Below, in pieces: positions 31,714 through 42,690 of a stretch of DNA of 64,000 nucleotides. Source of the stretch: Neelides folsomi. Taxonomy: Eukaryota; Arthropoda; Collembola; Neelipleona; Neelidae. The stretch is from the NCBI GenBank assembly GCA_034687125.1, contig JAQGBZ010000151.1, forward strand, positions 1 to 64,000, given 5' to 3'. Each line of letters opens with the position of its first letter. Within the stretch, counting starts at the first letter, position 1. Made by a program: the position numbers and the translations under genes. The notes below the pieces were generated by a model, which saw only the letters and a list, made by a program, of their open reading frames with translations, had not been told where the DNA came from and did no database searches.

Positions 31714-34305
31714 ATGTCGGAAGAGGCGAGTCTTCGGGATTGTGAATCCTACGTGCAAAAACACAAAATCCAGACATTGTTGAAGGACTGCATTGTTGCA
31801 CTCTGTGTCTCAAGACCCGAGAATCCCATCAACTTCCTCAAGGACTACTTTGCCCGTCTCGAAAGGGTAAAAGGGACCTTTGACTTACACATTCCATCGA
31901 TTCCATCCATTCCTGTGTAAATTCCCTATACTGCCCTCCAATACACACCCTCTCATTGCTCACAACCAAAGATCTTAAAATAGGGAGGAATTTAGCGGAG
32001 TAAAGGAGGACCGTAAATATAACACTTTTAAATAAGCTCACATGAGTTAATTATATTAATTTGATATTTATTAAGATGATTTCCGAAATTAAATACGAAA
32101 TAAAGGCTGTTTATGAAATGGGTCATCTTTGGATAAATTGTCAAATCGAATTTTTCGTTAAGTTCGTACATTTCATAACTTTTTTTGACATTAAAGTTTC
32201 AAAAATTTAACTTATTTTACTTTATAATTGGGTTTATAATTGAATTGGCTCTTACTTTTTTTGATAGTCCATCCAATTTTGAGCTTTTAATTTAAATTCA
32301 CATACTGCGATTCAAAATTCAAATTAATGAATTTCATTAAATCTTTAAAAAAACATGTTAGAGTTAGAAGTTAAAATGTTCTTATTTATTTCTTAAATTT
32401 GGAATAATATTAAACTCATTTTGTCTTTACTTCATATCATTTGGATTAAATGTAACTTTTATCTGTTTGAATGTAACTTATTCTTAATTACTCGATGTTC
32501 ATTTTCATTGGTTTATGCAATTAATTAATTCATTTAACCTTTAGAATGATAACCTGCACTTGTAATGCGTAATGCATACCATCTCTTTCACATCCCATTA
32601 TTAAATATAGAACTACTAGGGATAAAATTACACACGATGTATTACCCAAATTCCACTAGATTTATCTGGAATTGAAGTAATAAAACATCAGATTTCTGCC
32701 CTTGTTTCTTGGCTCGATAGTTGTGCAAGAATTCTCATCAATTCTCATGCCATATTAAAGAATTCATTAGCTTTAGCTCTTTTACTCCCATTTTAACCCC
32801 AGGTTTCTCATGCCAATTCTCATTAAAGTCTTGAAAAGATCTCATTTTTTAATTCATTTTAATAATTCCGTTTATTTGTTAGGAGTCGCTGGCCGCTCGA
32901 AGTGCCCCTGAGCTATCACCAGAAGATACGGAGGACCTTTCGCCACTCCCAAGGGGGGTTCCCACTCGGCGGGGAGGCATATCTGCCGGTTCGTTTAATA
33001 TCATTAAAAATGTATTCATTATAAATTTTCTCTTATTTGGGTAACTTTGGATTCACCTCCCTTTTCATTTCCAGAACCGGTGAGCGAGGAAGATGCAACG
33101 AGCTATGTCAAGAAGGTAAAGTTTTTAAAATTAAAAATGTACAAACCAGAGAGTGGAAACGCCCATTGTTTTAGATTGAATTATTGAATAATTGAAATCG
33201 GGAATTGTAACCGGTGGGTTTTTTTATTTAGGTTATACCAAAGGACTATAAGACGATGCAATCGCTCACGAAAGCGATTTCGACCAACGTCTTATTCTCC
33301 CACTTAGACGAGTCCGAGAAGACGGAGGTCTTCGACGCCATGTTCCAAGAGACGTTCCTTAAGAACGAAACAATCATCAAAGAGGGAGACGAGGGCAACT
33401 ACTTCTACGTCATTGACTCCGGCGAAGTGGAAGTGAGCAAGGAGGGGAAATTCCTTACGTCCATCGCTGAGGGCGGGAGCTTCGGGGAACTGGCACTCAT
33501 TTACGGAACTCCCAGAGCTGCCACCGTGAAGGCCAAAGTGGACGTTAAGTTGTGGGTCATCGATCGAGACTCTTACAGGAGGATCCTCATGGGCTCAGTT
33601 ATTAGAAAAAGGAAAATCTACCACGAGCTCCTCAGTCGTGTCTCAATCCTCGGTACAATAATAAAAACACCAATACCAAGATAAATAAAATACCTATTTT
33701 ATACAACTAAAAATATCCTAATACAGTATGATAAAAAATACTACTGATTTTATAGTCATGTATTGTGTTGTACATTATTAACATCTTGTATCTATTGTAG
33801 TGTATTTCCTATTCTTTTATGTCTTGGATGTACAACATGCAACGCATTTATTTATTTTATATCGAGAGGAAATGAGTATTATGGATCGATGTTTAATATG
33901 AACTAATGGTTGATTATTTCCTCAGAGAACCTTGATGAGTGGGAGCGGCTGACTATCGCTGATGCCTTGGAGCCCGTCAACTTCTCCCCCGGATCGACAA
34001 TCGTGCGACAGGGAGATCACGGAGATGAGTTTTACATCATTGTGGAGGGAGTGGCCATCGTAACCCAGACCATTGAGTGCAACGATGTGAAGGTCGGAGA
34101 ACTTGGGAAGTCGGACTACTTCGGTGAAATCGCTCTCCTTTTAGACCGTCCGCGAGCGGCCACCGTGACGGCAGCTGAGGGCGCAACTTGTCTCAAGTGT
34201 GTCAAGCTCGACCGGGCTCGTTTCGAGCGAGTTCTTGGACCCTGTGCTGACATTCTCAAGCGAAACATTCAGCGTTACAATTCTTATGTTAGTCTCAGTG
34301 TCTAG
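31714..34305 (+). CDS. Pka-R1: cAMP-dependent protein kinase type I regulatory subunit
   Basis: Exons: 31714-31866, 32883-32988, 33075-33115, 33232-33652 and 33926-34305, for 366 residues. It inhibits the PKA catalytic subunit until cAMP binds. The N-terminal dimerisation/docking domain (about 1-50) reads [20 protein letters not shown]. The inhibitory pseudosubstrate is RRGGISA, with Gly-Ile-Ser where a substrate would carry a phosphorylatable Ser, so it is type I, not type II. Two cAMP-binding domains follow, with phosphate-binding cassettes [16 protein letters not shown] and [16 protein letters not shown], both with the conserved Glu and Arg. The C-terminus is YNSYVSLSV. The start gives [11 protein letters not shown], like RI-alpha. 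Intron 1 is about 1 kb, the others short. PKA in the cytosol is tethered by AKAPs through the N-terminal domain. Confidence 0.97.
31867..32882 (+). other. PKA-R1 intron 1
   Basis: A 1-kb AT-rich intron. No open frame or repeat is recognised. Confidence 0.8.
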
Positions 34306-34559
34306 TGAATTAAATTGAATTAAATTGCTACCTTTGTCGTCTCGTTTTCACCCCATGTTTCATTCTTTCATTTTTCCATCATCGCTTCATCGCGTATTAG
34401 CACTTATGTATACCATAGAATGTAATATATCTTTATATCTATCTTCATTTTCTCCATTCATCTCCATCCATCACGCACAAGGAATCCTCATGGGAAAATT
34501 AGAAAAGTTTGTAATGAATATTTATTTTCAAAGAGAAGACGTCAAGGATGGTGAAAAAG

Positions 34560-34565
34560 AATAAA
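34560..34565 (+). terminator. Poly(A) signal of PKA-R1
   Basis: AATAAA about 255 bp after the stop. The nearer 3' region has no canonical hexamer that I can see. Confidence 0.5.
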
Positions 34566-35295
34566 ATTACACGAATTTTCATAAGCTCCACAAAGTAATT
34601 AAGTAATTTATGTACTACTTTTTAGCAGCCTCATCCTAATCTCATTCTCTCATCAACTGGCTAATGTAATTTAAATTTGGCCACATCTGACTAGACGGGA
34701 GTTCATACATAATCAATTTTGCCTGCTAAAAAGCTCAAGAGCTCAGAGTTCCAAAGAGGTTATTCTGATACATATGCAAAGTTGGTCGAATAGTAAAATT
34801 AAATTAAAGTTGTAAGTGGAAAATAATGTTGGTGAGCGGAGAAAAATGATCATGTGCCAAAAAGAGGTTTTTATAATAAAGCCGTTTTATCACATTGAAC
34901 CATAAGGAAGATTGGACCATAAACTGAAAGTTGATCCTCCATATAAAGACTTGCCAAAAGCTCAAATTACAAATGGAAAGGAAAAGTGGCTCAAAGGTGT
35001 GTGGAGGAAAATGATTTAAAACTTGGTGTGTCTACTTAATCCATAAAATAATGTATTACCCATATGGCAAGGAACAGTTTCTGTCCATATGACTTATTTT
35101 TGATACCTTCCATGCATTTATATATTGGGAGGATGAGACTCGGAATCGGAGACTTTACTCCGGGCTTTTTCCCCAACAACGGGAAAGGTCCAGGAATGAT
35201 CAACATGAGTCATTCATTGAGATTCCTTGCGTCATGCGCCCGCTGGCTCCTGTATCGATCGGTCCGGGTCGTTGTGTTGAGTCCTCCATGTGAAA
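34566..35295. other. Intergenic region between PKA-R1 and FBXL16
   Basis: About 730 bp between two genes on the same strand. The 3' half (35120-35295) is GC-richer and probably includes the FBXL16 promoter and leader. An open frame at 35064-35360 has no recognisable product. Confidence 0.5.
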
Positions 35296-37308
35296 ATGTC
35301 CCTTTCACCCTCCAATTTGATCTCGACGGCCTCGGCGGAGATCTCCAAGTGTATCAATAGGATTAAGAAGAAGAAGCCGCCCGAGGTCCCGCCGCGAATT
35401 CTCGTCCTGCCCCCCGTCACTCCCATCTCCACTCCCAGGAAGTTCCAGAGCACCAAGAAAAAGCGGAAGCAGATCCTTACACTTTCACAGCTGTGGCAGG
35501 ATGAAGAATTCCTCAAGCTCTTCTTTGCCCAATTTCACGGGAGCGAAAAACTCGTCTTGCCACTGGTTTCAAAGCGATGGAGGGACATTTCCTATGCCAC
35601 GCCGGCATTTTGGCAAGATCTCATCCCGGTACTCAAATGCAAGGAACTCAAAGCGTCCGGAGGAGTTCCGCTGGATGCTGCGCTGAGGAGGAGATTTTAT
35701 GCCGGCATTGTAAAACGAGGGTATTTAATTATTCATTTAATACCAATATACTTGAATATCCCGATTCCTAATTTTAAATGCTTAAAGGCGTTGAGTTAAT
35801 CCATGGTTAAAGTCTATATGGGAAGGCGCGAAAATTTAAAATACTGTTTCTTTAATTTTTAACATTTTAACTGATTTTTAATTTTTTGCTGTTTTATAGA
35901 TTTACCAGCCTTAAACTTTTAAATGCTGATGATGGAGATGCAGACGACGTTTTGATCCATTTCTCGCAAGGGTCGCAGCTTATCAAACAACTTCATATTC
36001 ACTCCTCGAGCATCTCCGACAAAGGATTCTACAACATCTTGGACCATTTGATGAATATTGAAGACTTGGAGCTCGTATCGTGCAATGAGATTAGCGAGGA
36101 CGGGGTGAGATGTCTCAGTCGCTGTGTTAAACTCAAGAAGCTCGCCCTTTATGACTGTATACACATTGCGGATCAAAGCGTTGAATTTATTGCGACGCAT
36201 CTTGAACTTACCAGTTTTGAACTCCAGGTTCATTTACAAATACTAAATTACAATTTACATCCAGCTTAATCAATCGTAATATAAAAATGTTTGTTTCCTA
36301 TTTTATGAAGTTTGTGAATGTGATAATATGGCATTTTATTGAATTCGTGATTTTATTGAATAATGTATTTTAATTGACTTTAATAATATTTTAGGCGTAT
36401 CACGTGACTGATGCTTGTCTCTCCTCTTTTTCCAAAAATTTTAACCTTACCGTCCTAAAATTGAATTCATGTTGGGAACTGAGCAATCAAGCTGTGCTTT
36501 ATATAGGTAAATCTTGGATTTATTGGAATAAAACTTTACTACAGATATTTTTGCACTATTGTGATGATGTATAATATTGCTGAATGTTTTACAGTATCGG
36601 CTCTACCTCAATTGAAGACTCTCTCTTTGAGCGGTTGCTCGAAAATTACAGACGAAGGGATCGAAATCTTGGCCGAAAATTTGCCTAATTTGAAATCATT
36701 CGACCTGAGCTGGTGTCCAAGGATTACAGACGCAAGTCTGGAATGCATTGCTTGCGATCTTGTCCAATTAGAAGTTCTAATTCTAGATAGGTAAATATGG
36801 ATGCTAAAATTATAATACTCGTACATATGAAGATTTTAAAATTATTTAGTTATAGTATATGAAAATGAATTAATGATTTTAATGTCATTATCAAAGGTGT
36901 ACTCCAATAACCGACTTGGGCATAGGATATTTGTCCACAATGCAAAGTCTTCAATTTTTATCATTGAGATGGTTGCAAATTCGAGATGCTTCTGTACATG
37001 CTTTGACAAGCTTAAGGAAGCTCAAGTTTCTCTCTTTAGCTGGTGAATATTTTATAAATATGCTTTACAATTAGTCAAATACCTAACTGCTTAATTATTT
37101 TAATGAAGTTATTTTTAAAAGATGATGCTCAGTTATAATGATTCTCTATTTTTTCAATTTTAAAGGGTGCGTGAACGTGAATCCGAATAGTCTCTGTGAA
37201 CTGACGAGCTTGAAGAGTCTTGAAGAATTAGAATTGACGAATTGTGGAGTGACAAGGAAAGTAGTTCAGCACCTCAAGAGCAATTCCCGGTTTATAGTAG
37301 TCCAATAA
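35296..37308 (+). CDS. FBXL16: F-box and leucine-rich repeat protein 16
   Basis: Exons: 35296-35720, 35900-36227, 36395-36506, 36595-36790, 36897-37042 and 37166-37308, for 449 residues. The basic N-terminus ([11 protein letters not shown]) precedes a divergent F-box (about 55-115; [18 protein letters not shown], then [11 protein letters not shown]). At least ten leucine-rich repeats follow, ending [12 protein letters not shown] and FIVVQ. Blocks diagnostic for FBXL16 include [39 protein letters not shown] and [18 protein letters not shown] proteins usually give substrate specificity to SCF ubiquitin ligases; FBXL16 has been described as an atypical member that can act without cullin. The start ATG follows an upstream ATG-TGA (35288). 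The stop is 90 bp from that of the convergent outspread gene. Confidence 0.95.
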
Positions 37309-37340
37309 GAAGACAGATTTTTTAAAATTAACTAAAACAC

Positions 37341-37367
37341 TTTATTCTGGAATTACTTATAAATAAA
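37341..37367. terminator. Interleaved poly(A) signals of convergent FBXL16 and outspread
   Basis: Plus-strand AATAAA (37362-37367) lies 54 bp after the FBXL16 stop. Minus-strand AATAAA (37346-37341) lies 53 bp after the outspread stop (37399). Each signal lies beyond the other, so cleavage downstream of each would give overlapping 3' ends. Confidence 0.6.
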
Positions 37368-37398
37368 TAAAACTATGAAGTACAAAAATTATGAATGA

Positions 37399-40300
37399 TT
37401 ATGTGCCAGATCCAGAGCTGAAAGAAAAGAAAAAATTGTAATTAATATTTATCCAAACATAAATATATATTAATTCGTAAAATTGTATTTCTTGAAAATA
37501 ATTTTAAACAATGAGAATCTTTCAAAATTGAAATTAGATCCACTAAATGTCTAAAACTCTAAACTGAATAATGGAAGAATGAATGAAATACGAGTATGTA
37601 GCAGACTAATGTTAAGAAAGTAAAAGCAGACGCTTGTAGCATGAGATTAAGAAATATTACATAATTAAGGTGAAATTAAATAAGGCCAATTGATATCCTA
37701 AGAATTCCAAGAACTTATGAGAAGAACAAACGTTTCTCTTGAAAACGAAACCTAATTTGAACAAATGGAATAAAGAAAAAAAATATTTATAAAATACCAT
37801 ATACATACATAATATGGATAAACCAAATATTAAATATATTATATAAAAATATGTACATAATTACTATTATAAATATATTATAAATGTATTTAATTGCAAA
37901 TAGACAAGTATGCGATATTTTAAATGTTTATTACACATTCATACATATTGCACAATGCACTACTGGACTACACACATTCTTTCAACTGTAATTTAAGGAA
38001 CAATTTATCTAATCAAATGTCCATATACCAAAGATCAATTGATGTTGTAAATATTGTGTATATTTAAGTATAAATATAATTTACTTTTAATGTGTGATTA
38101 AATGAATATAAGATTTAAATATAAATGCTGTATACCGAAAAACTAAAAGCATGTAAAAGTTGTTCTAAACAATGAGATTTAGAAAATACGTATGTATAAT
38201 GAAATGAACAAAAAATATCAAAAGAAATATTAATTATTATAAAGATTAAAATGCCTAATTATGAAATCAAATGAATTGTTGGTAATCAAGTTTAATACAT
38301 TTAGTTTTTGATGTTACATCTTGTATTTCTTGTGGGTTCCTAATTGTACATTTACCAACTTTATATTGAACTGAGTCTTTATAATTAAAAGGTTTCCACA
38401 AATGTAAAGCGAAATTACATTGGGAATGAGATTAACAATTTGTTCATTACAATGTTCCATGCTATCAAGAAATATTATCCATTTTGAAAGTTTTCCGCTC
38501 ATTCAGTTCGCCGTTCGACCATTAATTGTAATTATGTGCGACATAATATTTTTCAGAATAAATAAAAATGATTACCTCTCAATTTCAAAATTTTTTCTTT
38601 TGGCTTCTAGCAATTGTCCTTGGAGGTAGCTTACTTTCTCTTCTAACTTGCAGGATTCAATACATTTTTTGGTATATTTTGAGGAAATTTCCAATATTTC
38701 TAGTTTGATCTCATGTAATTCTTGTCTGAAAATCAAATATCAATCTTTATTTAAAGAGTTCTTACTATGTATTTTCTAAGTAATTAAGATTTTTAAGTAA
38801 AAAAATTACTCGTGCTGTTTGTGAAGTTCGTCCAAGTCTTGTCCGTTAAACTTACTAAGGAATTCTTGTTTAAACTTTGATAATTGCTTTTGGACTTCTT
38901 GCTCATGATTCTTTCTCATGGACTCGAGAGCTAAAAACCATGTATTGTATTAATATCATTTATCTAATTTTCTCAATCATTATTATTAAAATAACATAAA
39001 TGATGGGATGATTATTTGATATTGAGTTATTGAAACTTTACCAGCAAGGGTAGCTTTTGTTTCCTCTGACAAAGCCTCTTCGTTGGCCATTTTCAGATTT
39101 TGCATTTCCCTTCTATGCTTTTCCTCGAGTTCAACAATAATTCGCTTTTTCCCGTTCTCCAACGCGTCCATCCCTTTACTGCACAAATCCCTCAGTTCTT
39201 CAATTTCTCTTTGGTATTTTCCAGCATCAAATCGAATTTCCTCCATTCGCCTTCCAAATTCAGCCTTAAGCCCAAAAATACATTAAATCCAGTTCATCAT
39301 AAAATTACGTAAAATTTTATTGTAAATGCCTTTTGAAATTTCATTAAATCTCAAAACCAGATTAAATCAACTCATTACTAAATAAAGTAGTTTTATGATA
39401 AGATTAATTAAGATTTCCAATTCTCTGACCTCTAAAACTCCTAAATGGTCTTCGAGTTCTTTGAGCTTTTCCTCTCTCTCGTTCACTTTGACTTCCATCT
39501 CCTCGCAGTTTTCGCATCTCCACCAGTAAGGAAACTCGTCCTTGCTCTCCAATGCAAGTTCAAGACTTCTCACTTTGTTCATCAAGTCGATCTCCACTTG
39601 TTTGTCCTTCAATGATTGATTCTTGATCCTTCCAAATCTCGACTTCAAAGTCTTGACTGTCTTTTCGCTTTGGTAGAGCTTTTCGGTTAAGTCATTGAGT
39701 CGTTGTCTGATCAGTTCAAGCTCGTCCGTCTTTTGGTTCTTCTCGCTCCTTAAAATCTGATTCTCCATCTTGAGGGCGATGAGTTCTTCCTCACTCCTCA
39801 GTTCTGCCTTCATGGCTTCCTCTTTGGCCTTCAACCTCTCGGTCTGGAGATCCGATTTGAGCGTTTGGATCTCCTCCCTCAATTCCTTTAGTTCCTCGGT
39901 CATCTTCGACTTCATGTCAGAAAACTCCACTTGCTTTTCATCGTGTAAAAGCTGAAGTTTGTCAAGTTCCATGATGTCGTGAGGTTTCCCATAGGACTCC
40001 AAAGGGACATTTGGATTACTAGAAGGGCTCTTAGGCTCAGGAGTGAATACCTCGTTATCAATATTGTTCCTTTTATTGCTTTCCTGAAATTCGGGTTTTA
40101 AGGACTCGAAGACTCGCAAGTCTTTTTTCCTCCATCGGCGGGATTTAAGTGGGGGACTCGGTGGTTGCGTTACTTTTGCGACTTCCAAACTCTTCATCCA
40201 AATGTTTCTCATTCCATTTGTGATGGCCGAGAGTTTGAATTCGATGTCGGGATTCAGTATTTGGAATGTATAATGCCTCGAATTGTCAATGTCAAGTTCT

Positions 40301-42609
40301 TTCAGTTCGGTTTCTGGCGTTATGTTTATGGTCCCTAGTTTCTGAGATTCCTCGACATTTAAATAGTAGATTAAAGTATTTTGCTTCAAGACGAACCAAT
40401 TTTTTGTCCAAATCTAAAAACAATTACATTTGATCAGAGCACAAAGAGCACAAAGTACACATTTAAATATTATTGAATTAAATATGTTAAAATCCAATCT
40501 CTTTACTTTATTGTCTTCTCTCAAAAGCCATCCTTTCCGCAGAGGACCAATGTCAGTATTATCAAGACTCCCATCTGGATCACCCCGAAGCTATAAAAAT
40601 ATTAAGATTAAACTTCAATTTCCTTATAACTTATAACCAGCAATGGGCCCGTCTCCCGACGGGGCGGTAATTTCAATCCATAAAAAATCTTTTAAATGGT
40701 ACATATATCGAGGATTTCCAACTTATTAAAAGTTCATTGGTGCGTTATATTGTTATTATTTTAAGTTGGAAATCCTAGATATGTGTACCTTTTAAAAGAT
40801 TTTTAAACGGATTGAAATTACCGCCCCGTCGGGAGACGGGCTCATTGCTGGTCTTACTTATAAAATATCAATTTGTTTCCGTAATCCGTCGACTTTAGCA
40901 CTTAATACAACACTGTGGGCTGAATTAAAATTAAAAACCTTTAAAAATTATGGCCCTGACCCTGAACTCGGCATTTGCTACCAAATTCGAGTATTACCCG
41001 AGCTGGGACGCCGGAACAAAATAGAACGCTCCGTTCCGATCGTATTCCGAATTTTTACGTTACGTTCCGGTCCAATTAGGATCATGTTGTCTATATGTTA
41101 ACTACAGGGCCACTCTTATTAGCCACTTGAAACCTTGACTTAAAAATCTCCCCCAATCCCGTGGCAAAAATGACAGTTCGGTTTGGAATTAAAATGTATT
41201 AAAATGGAGAGAGGAAAAGAATTTGTTAAAAAAAAGTTTCCATATGAGCGTTTGTCTCAAACTCAAACTCAAACTCGCCAACTTTTCCGAAATATTTCAA
41301 AAGTTTTTGTATCTCTTCCTTGCCAATGCCCACATTGTCGAAGATTTCTCGAAGACCATCGGTTTAATTAAAAAACTCTCCCGTCATTTTGACCTCTGAA
41401 AGATTCCGGTCAGGTTGGTATTTTTATTTCAGCCCAAACTGGTATAGTGAGTGAGAAAAGTCCCCGAACAAATTCAAAGCTTAATATTTTATAAAGGTAG
41501 ATTTATAATGTAAAACATCGTATAGTAAAAAATAATTACCGAATTAAAATCTTCATAATAAGTCGTGTCTTTGCTTCCAAAGTCCTTAACACTTAAAAAT
41601 CTTGTCCTCGTCGGCGTCGTTTCTATTTTCATATGAAAATTAAAATTAAACTAACAAATTCATATCAAAACTAGATCAAAATAACAATACGTCAGTATTG
41701 TTTTTCAACGCTTACCAAGCGATTTGCTATTGAAGGAAACAATTGCTCCAGGTAAGGTGGCATTTCTTTTCCTCTTTCCAAATCGATTGAGGGCCATTGA
41801 CCATGACTTCATCTCCTCGTTACTCAGTCCTTTAATAAAAGTTGTGGAAGTCGGGGTGTTGATTGCCAGGCTGAACTCGTGCTCTGTGATTGCGTCCGCC
41901 GAAGTTACCTTCGAGTCCTTCATGTCAAGTGATGTCTGGGGGATGGTGGTCGGCTAAATGTAAAGCAAAACGGAGAAAAGTGAATTGGGGCCAGATAATG
42001 AAATGTAATTGATTTAAATGCCAATCAATTGCATTAGCGGTCTTATCAGCCTTAAAATTAGCATATTTGAGTAAAGTGGGAATTTAGAGATATCCAACGT
42101 GTCTTACATGTTCGTCAAGTGCCCATGTGAGTTCTGCATCAGAGTAGAGGACGAAGAACCTTCTTTGCCATCGCTAAAAGGGAATAATCAATTAGATAAA
42201 CGTGTTCATTTCCACCGCAAGTGGAAATAAGGAGATATCTCAAATGGAGCTGTCAATGTCATCTGATCCTCCCGTGTGTTTATTATGGAGAGGTGTCCTC
42301 TTAATGAATAAATTAACTCACCCTCGTTTTGATGGTTGGGTCTGAGAAGTCCCAGTCTCTGGGGGCCACGAACAAATACCCACATTTTGTCACCTTCCGC
42401 TCCTGCATGAAAAAATTGAATTAATGAGACAATTACTAATTGAAGTCAATCTGGGGAGAATCAATCTTCCCAGGTTCGCCCATTGCCATTTAATCATTTT
42501 TCCTCCTTCTCACCTCCACCACTTCACCATGTTCGGTCTTCACTTTGAAGCAATTGGCACATTTGGAGGAATTGAAAATGTTCGGAGTGAACTTTGGACA
42601 CTTTACCAT
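37399..42609 (-). CDS. osp: Outspread/MPRIP-type protein, two PH domains and long coiled coil
   Basis: Minus-strand exons: 42609-42514, 42402-42322, 42173-42108, 41953-41716, 41622-41540, 40590-40507, 40413-39430, 39264-39042, 38930-38810, 38725-38576 and 37417-37399, for 714 residues. The N-terminus [21 protein letters not shown] matches the zinc-ribbon-like start of myosin phosphatase Rho-interacting protein. PH1 (about 35-155) includes [22 protein letters not shown]2 (about 185-290) includes [26 protein letters not shown] and [16 protein letters not shown] Ser/Pro-rich hinge and then about 350 residues of coiled coil follow. Family members bind F-actin, RhoA and the myosin phosphatase targeting subunit, tuning actomyosin. 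The 19-nt last exon (SSGSGT) is the least certain. Intron 41539-40591 carries a MITE. The same window holds concertina, which acts upstream of Rho. Confidence 0.9.
40637..40851. mobile_element. 215-bp MITE with about 90-bp inverted arms in an outspread intron
   Basis: Left arm about 40637-40726, right arm about 40764-40851. Both begin CCAGCAATG.GCCCGTCTCC when read inward and stay alike through TTTCAATCC and GGATTTCCAACTTA, with scattered differences. Each end also folds on itself (CCCGTC...GACGGG). An 8-bp direct repeat, ACTTATAA, lies at 40629-40636 and 40856-40863, the right copy 4 nt outside the arm. That suggests an 8-bp target duplication of hAT type. Non-coding. Confidence 0.8.
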
Positions 42610-42675
42610 ATTTTGACCTAGTTCGTAGTGGAGGTAGACATACCTCTCATAGCTACTCCTTCACTTTTACTACTA

Positions 42676-42690
42676 CGACTATATAGGGGA
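42676..42690 (-). promoter_or_regulatory. Possible TATA box of outspread
   Basis: On the minus strand CCCCTATATAGTCG lies about 70 bp upstream of the ATG at 42609, which would place a start of transcription near 42650. The motif is good but there is no other evidence. Confidence 0.3.
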
